DNA of 47,255 bases from an uncultured Collinsella sp. (GTDB lineage Bacteria; Actinomycetota; Coriobacteriia; Coriobacteriales; Coriobacteriaceae), in contig UQMU01000015.1 of NCBI GenBank assembly GCA_900542305.1, forward strand, positions 1-47,255. The letters are read 5' to 3'. The translations under genes and the position numbers were made by a program. Below the pieces are notes generated by a model, which made no database searches, was not told the origin of the DNA, and was given only the letters and a program-made list of their open reading frames with translations. This document shows, one piece after another, positions 32,735 through 41,333 of the stretch; position 1 is the first letter of the stretch; each line of letters starts with the position of its first letter.

Positions 32735-32768
32735 GTCATGTTGTTCCAGATGCGATGGGAGGGTAGGT

Positions 32769-33200
32769 ATGCTCATTTCTTCCAAGGGACGCTATGCCCT
32801 CCGACTGATGATCTATATCGCAGCACTTGGTGACGCCGAGGGCAAGATTGCCCTGCGCGAGGTCGCCGACCGCGAACATATCTCTCAAAAGTATTTGGAG
32901 CAGCTGGTTCGTCCGCTTATGAAGGCGGGCCTGCTTAAGAGCGTGCGCGGCAAGGGCGGCGGCTACATGATGGCCAAGGACCCGGCCGAGGTGCGTGCCG
33001 GCGACATCCTGCGCGCTGTCGAGGGCAGCACAGCGCCCGTGGCGTGCGACGGCATCGACAACAGCTGCGCCCGCAGCGATTTGTGCTCGACCGTCAAGTT
33101 CTGGCGCGGTCTGGACGACGTGATTGAAAAGTACGTCGACGGCGTGACGTTGGCCGACTTGGCCGCCGTCCCCGAAATCAACTTTGACATTAAGCTGTAG
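32769..33200 (+). CDS. Rrf2-family (IscR/SufR-like) regulator of the suf operon
   Basis: 143 residues. The N-terminal winged helix has MLISSKGRYALRLMIYIAAL followed by EVADREHISQKYLEQLVRPL and the wing KSVRGKGGGYMMAKDP. Three cysteines in the segment VACDGIDNSCARSDLCSTV (about 95-113) match the spacing of the IscR Fe-S ligands, so it probably senses cluster supply. It is divergent from sufC across 224 bp, the classic arrangement for a repressor of the Fe-S operon. Start ATG 32769 is chosen for GGGAGGG before it and homology beginning there. The MNT gene starts eight bases after its stop and is likely cotranscribed. Confidence 0.88.
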   Translation: MLISSKGRYALRLMIYIAALGDAEGKIALREVADREHISQKYLEQLVRPLMKAGLLKSVRGKGGGYMMAKDPAEVRAGDILRAVEGSTAPVACDGIDNSCARSDLCSTVKFWRGLDDVIEKYVDGVTLADLAAVPEINFDIKL

Positions 33201-33208
33201 GGCTGCAA

Positions 33209-33496
33209 ATGGCATCTCTCGACAAGGTGTACAAACAAATCGAAGTTTTTGCTCGGGAATGTGACGCCGAGAAGGTTGTGCTGTTTGGTTCTCGTGCTCG
33301 AGGCGACAACTTACCCAAGAGCGATATTGACATCGCCGTAGCAGGTTGTCGGGATTTCGGCCGTTTCTCATATTTGATCGAGGAGCGTCTTGATACTCTT
33401 TTAGATGTAGATGTCGTCAATCTCGACGAGTCCTTGTCGCAGCAATTGCTCGATGAAATTGCCAGGGATGGTGTGATTCTGTATGAAAAAATATGA
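33209..33496 (+). CDS. MNT-type minimal nucleotidyltransferase (antitoxin-like)
   Basis: 95 residues. The nucleotidyltransferase signature is GSRARGDNLPKSDIDIAV, with G27-S28 and catalytic Asp39 and Asp41; a third carboxylate is probably Asp68 in LLDVDVVNLDE. In MNT/HEPN pairs this protein is the antitoxin and can AMPylate the HEPN toxin. Its end overlaps the next gene by 14 bases, typical of such pairs. It starts directly after the Rrf2 gene, an unusual place for a toxin-antitoxin module. Confidence 0.85.
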   Translation: MASLDKVYKQIEVFARECDAEKVVLFGSRARGDNLPKSDIDIAVAGCRDFGRFSYLIEERLDTLLDVDVVNLDESLSQQLLDEIARDGVILYEKI

Positions 33497-33902
33497 GAAC
33501 TTTGTCAGCGCCTTGGCGAATCTTGAGGATGCGCCCAATCAGGATCTCAACAATGATTTTGTTCAGAGTGGTTTGATTAATAAGTTCAATCTTCAATTTG
33601 AACTGAGCTGGAAGCTCCTTAAGCGTCTGCTCGAGTATGAGGGCGCCACGCTTGCCGCGTCGGGGTCTCCTCGTGCCATCTTGAAGGAGTCCTACCGATT
33701 CTACGACTTTATTGATGAGGCAGCCTGGCTGGATATGCTCAGAGACCGCAATACGAACGTCCATATCTACGACAACAAGCTCGCTCAAGATTTGATTCAG
33801 CGCATCTTGAACGTCTATATTCCCGCTTTCTGTCAGTTGAGAGACGGGCTGACGAAACGTTACGGCGAGCTTCTGTTGGCGCCCGACGACCAGTTTGTCT
33901 AA
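33483..33902 (+). CDS. HEPN-like nucleotidyltransferase-substrate-binding protein (HI0074 family)
   Basis: 139-residue all-helical protein. The blocks FNLQFELSWKLLKRLLEYEG and SPRAILKESYRFYDFIDE are those of the HI0074/TIGR01987-type partner of minimal nucleotidyltransferases. The HEPN RNase motif R-x4-H is R89-N-T-N-V-H94. In studied systems the HEPN protein is an RNase toxin silenced by its MNT partner. The 14-base overlap with the MNT gene argues for coupled synthesis. Whether it is toxic here cannot be told from sequence. Confidence 0.85.
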   Translation: MKKYENFVSALANLEDAPNQDLNNDFVQSGLINKFNLQFELSWKLLKRLLEYEGATLAASGSPRAILKESYRFYDFIDEAAWLDMLRDRNTNVHIYDNKLAQDLIQRILNVYIPAFCQLRDGLTKRYGELLLAPDDQFV

Positions 33903-34030
33903 TTCCTTAAGATTTCGCGGAGGGTTGTTGCCGTTTACCGAGGGGTTGTTGTGCAACAACGGGCGAGCTGCAATACTTATTTCTATCTTTGCAAACTGCA
34001 CTTTAACTACACCAATGCAGGGAGGATCTT

Positions 34031-35809
34031 ATGCAGCCCAAGCATTCTGCTATTGTCGCGGGCCTGACGCTGGCGCTTTCGTTTGGCGCCGTTTCCGCGC
34101 CGGCACCCGCCGCTGCCGAGGAGCCCACGCCGGGCGTTGCCTCGGATGCCACCGATATCGATAAGGGTCTCTACACCCAGCAGTCCTTCTCGGGCGTGCT
34201 GAGGTCGGTCCAGGGCGTTTCGTTTGTCAACGTGACTCCCGAGATGAAGTACTTCACCAAATATGAGAGCCATGGCAACTATAACCAGGGCTTTTCGTAT
34301 GGTGACGGCTACAACGCGCTGGGCTATTACCAGTTCGACCGTCGTTGGTCGCTCATTCCGTTTATGAAGCAGGTCTACAACTACAGCCCCGAAAAATACA
34401 GCATGCTCAAGGATGCGATTGATCGCGGCAGCGAGATTTCCAACACGAGCAATGCCATGTACGAGAACGGCCAGCCCACCGAGTTGGGCCGTATTGCGCA
34501 GGAGGCCTTCCAGGGCGCTTATAACATCGACCCTGCTGAGTTTTCGGCTCTGCAGGATGCGTATGCGTACAACTCGTACTATGCGGTGACCGAGGCGTGG
34601 CTCAAGAGCGGCCTTGGTATTGATATTTCGGGCCGTGCCGATTGCGTCAAGGGCATGGTGTGGAGCATCACCAACATGTGCGGCACCGGTGGCTGCAGGG
34701 ACTTCTTCCGCTGGGCGAATCTTTCTAATGATATGACTGACCGTGAGTTTGTGACGGCGCTCTCCAATAGCGTGGTCAACAATGTCGCCACCAAGTATTC
34801 GAGCCAGCCCCAGTATCATGAAGGCTGGAAGAACCGCTACCGCAACGAGCTCAAGGACTGCTTAGTTTATATCGCTGAGGACGAGGCTGCCGCCGCGACG
34901 CCCGTGCAGCCCGAGCCCACACCGGCGCCCTCGCCGACACCTGATTCGAATGACGACTCGAGTGACGATGCCAACGATGACAGGATGGATGCGCCCTCGA
35001 CCGATTCTGACGGTAATGGCTCTGCTGGTGGCACTACCAACGACGGCTCTACCTCGAACGGCTCCGATTCGAACGGCTCTGCTGCGGGTGATTCGTCTCC
35101 AAGCTCTGCCGGCAATACGGACAGCGACGCTTCTGGTTCGACCGACGCTGACACCTCTAACTCATTCACCGGCTCGAGCGATTCGTCCGTTGGCATCGGC
35201 TCTAACAACGGCTCCGGCTCTGACGCAACCCCTGATTCCGATGCTTCCAAGGACGACTCGAATAAGGCGCCGGACGCTCCCGTTGCTTCGCCGGACAAGA
35301 AGCCTTCTTTCTCCGTGCAGCTTGGTTCTACGTTGGGCTCTTCGCTGATGGCTGGCGTCAATAATGGCTCGACTCAGAACAAGGACAACTCTGATCAGGT
35401 TTCCATGGAAAAGACCGAGGCCGAAAAGGGCGACTCAAAGGACGAGGCTTCCAAGAAGGCTGAATCCGATAAGGGTCCTAGCTCTGATGAGAAGGGCGAC
35501 AAGTCCGGTCAGAAGAAGGACGAGAGCAAGACCGAGGGCGAAAAGAAACAGTCCGAAGACGACGACAAGAGCGGTGCTGACAACCAGGTTCAGGAGCAAA
35601 ATGACTCCAAAACGGTGACCACTACGACCACGACGACCACCACAACCAAGTCATCTGGCGGCAATATGCCCAAGACGGGCGATCTGATTGTGATGGCGAG
35701 CCTTGCCAGCGCGAGCTTGGCCACGCTGGGCGCTACGTCTATCGTAAGTGGTAAGCATAAGCTCGATCAGCAGAAGAAAGCTTCTGGAGAGGACGACTCT
35801 GAGGAGTAG
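34031..35809 (+). CDS. Secreted, sortase-anchored protein with lysozyme-like (VgrG-related) domain
   Basis: 592 residues. A signal peptide at 1-29 (hydrophobic GLTLALSFGAVSAPAPAAA) is followed by a globular domain at about 45-285 containing KYESHGNYNQGFSYGDGYNALGYYQFDRRW and ending in HEGWKNRYRNELKDCL. The pattern resembles cell-wall lytic or VgrG-related domains of Gram-positive bacteria and phage, with Glu in KYESHG a possible catalytic acid; four Cys could form disulfides. A Ser/Asp/Gly-rich stalk (about 295-440), a charged Lys/Glu region, a run of 11 or so Thr, the sortase-like motif MPKTG near 549 and a hydrophobic helix follow. The last 18 residues are long and acidic for a sortase signal. 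GGGAGGA precedes the ATG. A terminator follows. Confidence 0.75.
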   Translation: MQPKHSAIVAGLTLALSFGAVSAPAPAAAEEPTPGVASDATDIDKGLYTQQSFSGVLRSVQGVSFVNVTPEMKYFTKYESHGNYNQGFSYGDGYNALGYYQFDRRWSLIPFMKQVYNYSPEKYSMLKDAIDRGSEISNTSNAMYENGQPTELGRIAQEAFQGAYNIDPAEFSALQDAYAYNSYYAVTEAWLKSGLGIDISGRADCVKGMVWSITNMCGTGGCRDFFRWANLSNDMTDREFVTALSNSVVNNVATKYSSQPQYHEGWKNRYRNELKDCLVYIAEDEAAAATPVQPEPTPAPSPTPDSNDDSSDDANDDRMDAPSTDSDGNGSAGGTTNDGSTSNGSDSNGSAAGDSSPSSAGNTDSDASGSTDADTSNSFTGSSDSSVGIGSNNGSGSDATPDSDASKDDSNKAPDAPVASPDKKPSFSVQLGSTLGSSLMAGVNNGSTQNKDNSDQVSMEKTEAEKGDSKDEASKKAESDKGPSSDEKGDKSGQKKDESKTEGEKKQSEDDDKSGADNQVQEQNDSKTVTTTTTTTTTTKSSGGNMPKTGDLIVMASLASASLATLGATSIVSGKHKLDQQKKASGEDDSEE

Positions 35810-35842
35810 GCTCTCAGTTGCCAGATAACTAAATAGTCGGGT

Positions 35843-35876
35843 CGGGGCCCGGTGCGAATGCATCGGGCCCCGTTTT
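35843..35876 (+). terminator. Terminator after the surface-protein gene
   Basis: CGGGGCCCGGTGC (35843-35855) pairs with GCATCGGGCCCCG (35860-35872) with one G-U wobble, loop GAAT, followed by four T. Confidence 0.88.
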
Positions 35877-36011
35877 GTTGTGCAACGATTAGTTGTGCCC
35901 CCTCACACCTCTTGTTGCTACCGTTGCCCGATATGTTCGCGCGGCGACATCGGTACATGCGATGCGGTCATTACAATTGGCATCGTGCTGCGATTTAGGG
36001 GGAACGTTTTG

Positions 36012-37808
36012 GTGTCTGAACAGGCAAATGTTGATTGTGCTGCTGGCTTTGGCGTGCGCTTGATCGGCTGTGCCGACGATGCGGTTTTGCCCATTGGCAT
36101 ACACGACTATGCGGAGGCACTTGGTTGCTGCGTGCTGGTTGACAAGACCATGTTTATTGCCGATGTGTTGGACTGCGACGCGTCCGTTGTGGTGTGCTGT
36201 CGACCCGAGGGTTTTGGCAAGAGCATGAACTTGTCGATGCTCAGGGCTTTTCTGGAGCGTCCAGCGGTCGGTCGCGCTGGTCAGCGTTTGTTTGCCGATG
36301 CTCAGATTTGGGATGCAGACGGCGGGCGCTATCGGGATGAGTACGCTTGCTATCCGGTGATATCGCTGGACTTTTCTGGCGCTGCGAGGCGTGGCCCCGC
36401 TGTTTCCGGCGTCGTGCGCGATGCCCTTTCGGGCGAGTGCGCTCGATTGTTGGCGCTCTTGGAGGCTCCGGATTTAGCTCGAGATAAGGTGCGTCACATC
36501 GAACGCGTCGCGCGTGGCGTGGCGAGCGCGGACGAGGTTGACTCGGTGCTCGGTGCGCTCATAGAGCTGCTGGAGATTGCCTGCGATGAGCAGGTTGTAT
36601 TGCTCGTTGATGGGTACGATGCGGCGTGGTCTCGCCGTGCGAGCGCGAGGGACGCTTCCGACGCCGATCCGGCAGAACTACTTGACCGTGTGCTGTTTGA
36701 CGCCATTGCTGTCGCGGGTCATTCGCTACGCTTTGCTTGTCTGATGGGGGAGTGTCCCCGTCCTGCTGAAGTGGCGCTTTCTTTGCATGGCTGCTCGTAT
36801 TGTCTGACGACGCCGCTTTCGACCTGGTGTGACCGTTGGTTCGGCTTTTCGGATGCCGAGGTCCAGGCTCTGTTGAATCATGCTGGGCGCGAGGAATACC
36901 TTGATGATGCGCGTGAATGGCTCGAGGGGTATCGGTTTGGCAGGGCCTATTGCTCGAGTCCAGAGCGTGTGATCGGTTTTCTGGACCGAGGCTGCACGGC
37001 GCCTGTGCGTGCCGATCTGTATGGATATGCCGATTGCCTGAGTAGGGTAGTTGCCGGGTGGAATCTCGACCGCCTTTCGGTCTTGTTTGATTTGCTCGAG
37101 GCCCATGGGTGCGCTGAGGTCCCGCTTTGTTTGGGCACTGCAGAGCCAGATGTCTCGCCTGACGATGGCATGTGGACAGCGCTGTATCTGTCCGGTTTTC
37201 TCACGACGGATATGACTGAGGAGCCAGAGCATGGCGATCGCCTCCGTGCTTTGCGATTGCCCAATAACGAGCTTCGTCAGGCCTTGCGTCTAGTGATTAT
37301 TGAGTGGTTTGAGTGTGCCGCAGAAGACATTCGAGACGTCGATGCGTTTCGCGACGGGCTGTGCCGTGGGGACGAGGATACCGTGAGGCGGGCGCTAAGC
37401 CGCATCTTGGGAGATGCGGGAATCGGTGCGACCGACCCAGATACGCCGCTGCCATTTCATCTGCTCTTGCAGGGGCTCTGCTTTGGCTTACCGGGCTATG
37501 CCAATCCTGCCTCGAGGCGAAAGTGTGGCGCAGGTCGCTGGGACATCCAGGTTTTCCCTACGGGTGCTGTGTTCGACGTAGCAGATACGATTGGCATGCT
37601 GGACGAGCGCCCGCTGATAACGATTAACTTGATGTATGACCCCGATGTGGATGCGCTGGGACTGGAATTGCTGGCCGTGCAGTCGCTACTCGACATAGAG
37701 CGCGACGGCATCGACGAAATCCGTGTACCGCGCCCCGGCGTGGGTCGCATGCGCTGGGGGTTCGGTTTTGATGGGCAGCATGTGGCTACGGTGTGCCAGC
37801 GGCTTTAA
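36012..37808 (+). CDS. AAA-ATPase-like / DUF1703-type protein with degenerate motifs
   Basis: 598 residues. The N-terminal part follows the AAA-ATPase_like (PF09820) pattern: CCVLVDKTMFIADVL near 45-58, then CCRPEGFGKSMNLSMLRAF (about 62-80), normally RPRRFGKSLNLSML. Walker B reads VVLLVDGYDAAW near 196, with Gly where the family has the catalytic Glu of DEYD. The C-terminal part, where related proteins have a PD-(D/E)XK nuclease, contains AGRWDIQVFPTG and PLITINLMYD but lacks the expected E-x-K. Start GTG 36012 is chosen for AGGGGG eight bases upstream. Cys is unusually frequent, and sequence composition is less GC-biased than its neighbours. Function unknown; related proteins are numerous in gut bacteria and vary rapidly. 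Confidence 0.75.
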   Translation: MSEQANVDCAAGFGVRLIGCADDAVLPIGIHDYAEALGCCVLVDKTMFIADVLDCDASVVVCCRPEGFGKSMNLSMLRAFLERPAVGRAGQRLFADAQIWDADGGRYRDEYACYPVISLDFSGAARRGPAVSGVVRDALSGECARLLALLEAPDLARDKVRHIERVARGVASADEVDSVLGALIELLEIACDEQVVLLVDGYDAAWSRRASARDASDADPAELLDRVLFDAIAVAGHSLRFACLMGECPRPAEVALSLHGCSYCLTTPLSTWCDRWFGFSDAEVQALLNHAGREEYLDDAREWLEGYRFGRAYCSSPERVIGFLDRGCTAPVRADLYGYADCLSRVVAGWNLDRLSVLFDLLEAHGCAEVPLCLGTAEPDVSPDDGMWTALYLSGFLTTDMTEEPEHGDRLRALRLPNNELRQALRLVIIEWFECAAEDIRDVDAFRDGLCRGDEDTVRRALSRILGDAGIGATDPDTPLPFHLLLQGLCFGLPGYANPASRRKCGAGRWDIQVFPTGAVFDVADTIGMLDERPLITINLMYDPDVDALGLELLAVQSLLDIERDGIDEIRVPRPGVGRMRWGFGFDGQHVATVCQRL

Positions 37809-37832
37809 GCGCCGAGGTGTTTCCGGCTTCCG

Positions 37833-38852
37833 TTACTCGGTGTCCTTCATGGGCGGCATGGGCTTCCAGTCGGGGTCCTTGATGATCTTGCGGGCGTCCT
37901 TCATGCCACGGCGCAGCGCCGGAATACCGGTCTTAAAGCACTTGTCAACGGCTGCCAGGCGAATGAACTCCTTGCAGAAGGTCGCGGCGTTGCCCAGACG
38001 GAACAGCACGGGGTGATAGTCGCCATAGATTTGCATGTAGCGGGCCAGATAACCGCGGTTGCGCATGATGTAGTAGCGGTTGGTGTCGCTCGTGGAGTTG
38101 AGCTGGCGCTTGCCGGCGATGTCCCAGTTAGAGACGGCGCGGGCGCGCTTGAGCACCACGTCGGCCACAACGGCGGCGGGGAAGTGCTGGCTGGCTACGT
38201 AGCCGTAGCAGGCATCGTCGCCGTAGATAAAGAAGCGCGCGTCGGGCAGGCCGATTTTGTCGACCACGCGTCGCGAGAACATGCCGCCCTCAAAGCACAG
38301 CTGGTTCATGGCGCGGTAGCCCTCGGGACCCAGATCCCACTTGGCGATGGGGTTAGGGATGCCGAGCGAAAGGATGAGCTGGTACTGCCAAAAGAAGGCG
38401 CCGCCGTCAAAGTCCAGGCGCGAACCCTGGATGACATCGTAGCGGTCGGTCCACTTGGCAAGACGCTCGATGCCTTCGGGGATGACGAGCACATCGTCGT
38501 CCATCACCCAGAACCACTGAGCGCCCAGGTCGTAGGCGCATTTAGTGCCGGCGGAGAAGCCGCCCGCACCGCCGCCGTTTTCGAGCTGCGGGGCGTAGAT
38601 GACACGGTCGGTGCCGCCCTGCGCGTCGGGCTGCTCGGTGTCGATGCCCCACAGGTTGGCCAGGCGCTCGTTGAATGCGGTGCACATGGCCTCGGTCTCG
38701 CGCGAATTCTCGTTATCGACAATCACGATGCGCCAGGGCGTTGCCGTGAGCTCGGTCATGGAGTCGAACAAGTTGGCCAGGAGTTCCTGGCGCTTGTACG
38801 TAACGACGACGATGGCGAGCTTGTCGATGGGAGCGGGAAGGGTTGAAGGCAT
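37833..38852 (-). CDS. Family 2 glycosyltransferase, galactofuranosyl/rhamnosyltransferase-like
   Basis: 339 residues of the GT-A fold. KLAIVVVTYKRQELLANLFDSM opens the nucleotide-sugar site, ENGGGAGGFSAG is the mid-domain loop, and WFWVMDDDVLVIP carries the metal-binding Asp cluster. RRVVDKIGLPDARFFIYGDDACY is the acceptor-side block. The GGAGGFS and MDDDV pattern is that of GlfT1-like and related rhamnosyl- or galactofuranosyl-transferases of actinobacteria. It probably acts at the inner membrane face on a lipid-linked glycan. It converges on the preceding AAA-like gene with only 24 bp between stops and is divergent from the following GT cluster. AAAGGA precedes the ATG at a rather long spacing. 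Confidence 0.85.
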   Translation of the reverse strand: MPSTLPAPIDKLAIVVVTYKRQELLANLFDSMTELTATPWRIVIVDNENSRETEAMCTAFNERLANLWGIDTEQPDAQGGTDRVIYAPQLENGGGAGGFSAGTKCAYDLGAQWFWVMDDDVLVIPEGIERLAKWTDRYDVIQGSRLDFDGGAFFWQYQLILSLGIPNPIAKWDLGPEGYRAMNQLCFEGGMFSRRVVDKIGLPDARFFIYGDDACYGYVASQHFPAAVVADVVLKRARAVSNWDIAGKRQLNSTSDTNRYYIMRNRGYLARYMQIYGDYHPVLFRLGNAATFCKEFIRLAAVDKCFKTGIPALRRGMKDARKIIKDPDWKPMPPMKDTE

Positions 38853-39014
38853 GGGGCAATATATCCTTTCACGCGCGGCGGGCGAGTGCTGCGCGGAAGC
38901 TATCGAATACGTCCTTGGGACTGTCCTATTGTAAAGGCTCGGCGCACCTTAGCGGCAAGCTTTGAATAAAACGCAGGAACCTGCCATGGGCCCGCCGCAT
39001 GACGTGGGGCTGCT

Positions 39015-39044
39015 TTGCCCGCAAGAGGCTCCATAGATTATATT
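39015..39044 (+). promoter_or_regulatory. Candidate promoter of the glycosyltransferase run
   Basis: TTGCCC (39015-39020), 18-base spacer, TATATT (39039-39044). The predicted start is near 39051, about 58 nt before the first TTG start codon. Confidence 0.5.
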
Positions 39045-39108
39045 AACGCCCGCTGGCGCGCTGACCCTTTGATACCATGAAACGACAGGTATTTCCTAAG
39101 GAGCACAT

Positions 39109-40212
39109 TTGTTTACTAACGCCTCTGGCAGCCCTGTTCTGTCGCTGCTTATTCCCATTTACAATGTTCAGCGCTACCTGCGCGAGTGCCTCGATTCCGC
39201 CCTGGTGCAGACGCTCAAGGATATTGAGATCATCTGCATTAACGACGGGTCGACCGACAACTCGCCGGCGATTATCCGCGAGTATATGGAGCGCGATGGG
39301 CGCGTCAAGATGATCGACAAGGCCAACAGCGGCTACGGCGACTCGATGAACCACGGCCTGGAGATGGCGCGTGGCAAGTACGTTGGCATCTTGGAGTCCG
39401 ATGACTTTATGGCGCCCGACGCACTCGAAAAGCTTGTCTCGGCCGCCGATAGCAATAATGCCGACTTTGCGAAGGCGAACTTTGATTTCTACTGGTCTAA
39501 GCCCGAGGAGCGCCGTTCGCTGCACGAGATGTTTAGACCTCAGGATTGCGGCAAGCCGGTGCATCCGAGCGATACGACGCAGTTCTTTAAGCAAAAGCCG
39601 TCGATTTGGTCGGCCGTGTACCGTCGCGATTTTCTTGAGCGCAACGGCATTACGTTCCTGCCGACTCCGGGGGCATCCTTTCAGGACACGTCGTTCGCCT
39701 TTAAGGTGATCGCGTGCGCCGATAAGGCTGTTTACCTACATGATGCCGTGTTGTCGTATCGCCAGGACAACGAGAATTCCTCGGTCAATTCTTCGGCTAA
39801 GGTCTTTTGCGTCAATACCGAGTATGCCGAGATTGAGCGTTGGATTCGAGAGGATTATGCCCGCGGCCACGCAAGCGGCGATGTCGCGCGCATGCTCAAG
39901 TTCAATCAGCTCATTAAGTACGATTCGTACATGTGGAACTACGTGCGCCTGGCGCCTAAGTTCTATAAGGAGTTCCTGGTTCAGATGGCCAAGGAGTTCC
40001 AAGCGGCCTTGGACGCGGGGGAGTTTTCGCTTGACGACCTCAAGCCGTGGAAGCGCGCAAATCTCGCTGCCATCCTCAAAGATCCTGAGGGCTGGGTTGA
40101 CGAGCATCCGAGTTTTGCGACGGATGGTGCCTTGGGGCGTGCTAAGTATTACGCCTCGGTTGGAGGCCCAGGCGTGGTTGCTGCCTTCCTCATCGAATCG
40201 CTGAGGGGGTAG
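39109..40212 (+). CDS. Family 2 glycosyltransferase (paralogue A)
   Basis: 367 residues. The GT-A domain at about 8-230 has LSLLIPIYNVQRYLRECLDS, ICINDGSTDNSP, KANSGYGDSMNHGLEMA and the metal-binding ILESDDFM. The C-terminal region is helical and unlike other families. The start is TTG with AAGGAG five bases before it. It is closely similar throughout the catalytic domain to the gene at 41334-42452, including the same substrate-side block QKPSIWSAVYRRDFL versus RKPSIWSAIYRREFL, so the two are duplicates. Donor sugar and acceptor are unknown. Confidence 0.88.
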   Translation: MFTNASGSPVLSLLIPIYNVQRYLRECLDSALVQTLKDIEIICINDGSTDNSPAIIREYMERDGRVKMIDKANSGYGDSMNHGLEMARGKYVGILESDDFMAPDALEKLVSAADSNNADFAKANFDFYWSKPEERRSLHEMFRPQDCGKPVHPSDTTQFFKQKPSIWSAVYRRDFLERNGITFLPTPGASFQDTSFAFKVIACADKAVYLHDAVLSYRQDNENSSVNSSAKVFCVNTEYAEIERWIREDYARGHASGDVARMLKFNQLIKYDSYMWNYVRLAPKFYKEFLVQMAKEFQAALDAGEFSLDDLKPWKRANLAAILKDPEGWVDEHPSFATDGALGRAKYYASVGGPGVVAAFLIESLRG

Positions 40213-40218
40213 GTCGGC

Positions 40219-41259
40219 ATGGGAGAGGCCTCGTGTCCTAAAGCTACCATTGTCGTCCCCGTTTACAACTCTGCGCGCTCCATTCAGCGATGCCTCGATT
40301 CGCTGTTGGCCCAGTCTGAGCGTTCGATTCAGGTTGTCTGCGTCAACGACGGTTCGACTGATGATTCGTTGAACGTGTTGCGCCAGATCGCGCAGGCCGA
40401 CGATCGCGTACTGGTGATTGACCAGGAAAACGCGGGCGTCTCGTGTGCTCGAAATGCCGGTATCGATGTCGCCGAGGGCGAGACCGTCTTTTTTGTGGAC
40501 GCCGACGATTACATCGATGCCCAGACGGTCGAGCGCGTGCTGCATGCCATGGAGTCCGCAGATGCCGAGGCCGCCGTTTTTGGCGGCGTCTGTGAACCTG
40601 CCGATGCTGCCCCCAAACGCGTCCAGCAACTCATGAGCACCAAAGCTGGTGCTTTCGGCGCCCGTGATCCCCAACTGCTGTTCCATTCGAATGCGCAGCC
40701 CTATGCCTGCCGTGCGGCTTTTTCGCGCGAGCTGCTCAATCGCGAAGGCATTCGCTTCGCCCCCGGTTTGGCTTTGGGCGAGGACGTCGTCTTCCAATTT
40801 GCGGCTTATGCGCTTGCCCGCAGGACCGTCGTCATGCCGGACAAGTTCTACCACTACGTGATGGAGAGCGAATCGGCGACGCACGAGTTCAACAGTGCCG
40901 AGGCTCGTGCCAAAAAGCTTGACGCCCACATGAGGATGCTCGAGGAGGTCTTGGAGGACTGGGCAGCCTACGGTCTTTTGGACCTGTGCCCCGGCGAGCT
41001 GATAACTTGGTTTTTGGACCTCATTGTGTTCGACTTGGCGCGTCTGGATGCGGACGGCTTCCACCGTGTTGCCGGCCGCGTCAACAGGGCTTTCACGACG
41101 TTTTTGGGAACAGAGTGGGCGGATATGCCTGCTAAGGGCGCCGTTCGCCGTGTTGCCCACAAGCTCGTTGCGGCGACCTCGGGCGTTTCGATGGCAGACG
41201 CCACGCTGTTCTATCTTTCGACTCGCGGTCTCAAAGCCTGCCTGGAGCGCTTTCTCTAA
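40219..41259 (+). CDS. Family 2 glycosyltransferase
   Basis: 346 residues, GT-A fold. TIVVPVYNSARSIQRCLDSLL, CVNDGSTDDSL, NAGVSCARNAGIDVAEGE and the metal site FFVDADDYID are present; LGEDVVFQFAAY supplies the downstream ED motif typical of GT2 (GEDxxF). It begins six bases after the previous stop with a GGGGTAGG-like site. It separates the two paralogous genes and is only distantly related to them. It probably adds one sugar of the same repeat unit. Confidence 0.88.
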   Translation: MGEASCPKATIVVPVYNSARSIQRCLDSLLAQSERSIQVVCVNDGSTDDSLNVLRQIAQADDRVLVIDQENAGVSCARNAGIDVAEGETVFFVDADDYIDAQTVERVLHAMESADAEAAVFGGVCEPADAAPKRVQQLMSTKAGAFGARDPQLLFHSNAQPYACRAAFSRELLNREGIRFAPGLALGEDVVFQFAAYALARRTVVMPDKFYHYVMESESATHEFNSAEARAKKLDAHMRMLEEVLEDWAAYGLLDLCPGELITWFLDLIVFDLARLDADGFHRVAGRVNRAFTTFLGTEWADMPAKGAVRRVAHKLVAATSGVSMADATLFYLSTRGLKACLERFL

Positions 41260-41333
41260 TTCCAAGCGCTGCCGCCCGCCGCAACTCGGCTGTTAAAATA
41301 ACCCTGTTACACGCTATTCAACAGGAGGTTCTC

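Noticed and set aside
33921..33960. GTTGTTG / CAACAAC palindrome upstream of the surface-protein gene as a terminator for the HEPN gene
   Set aside because: The stem is only six base pairs and no T-run follows; too weak to call a terminator.
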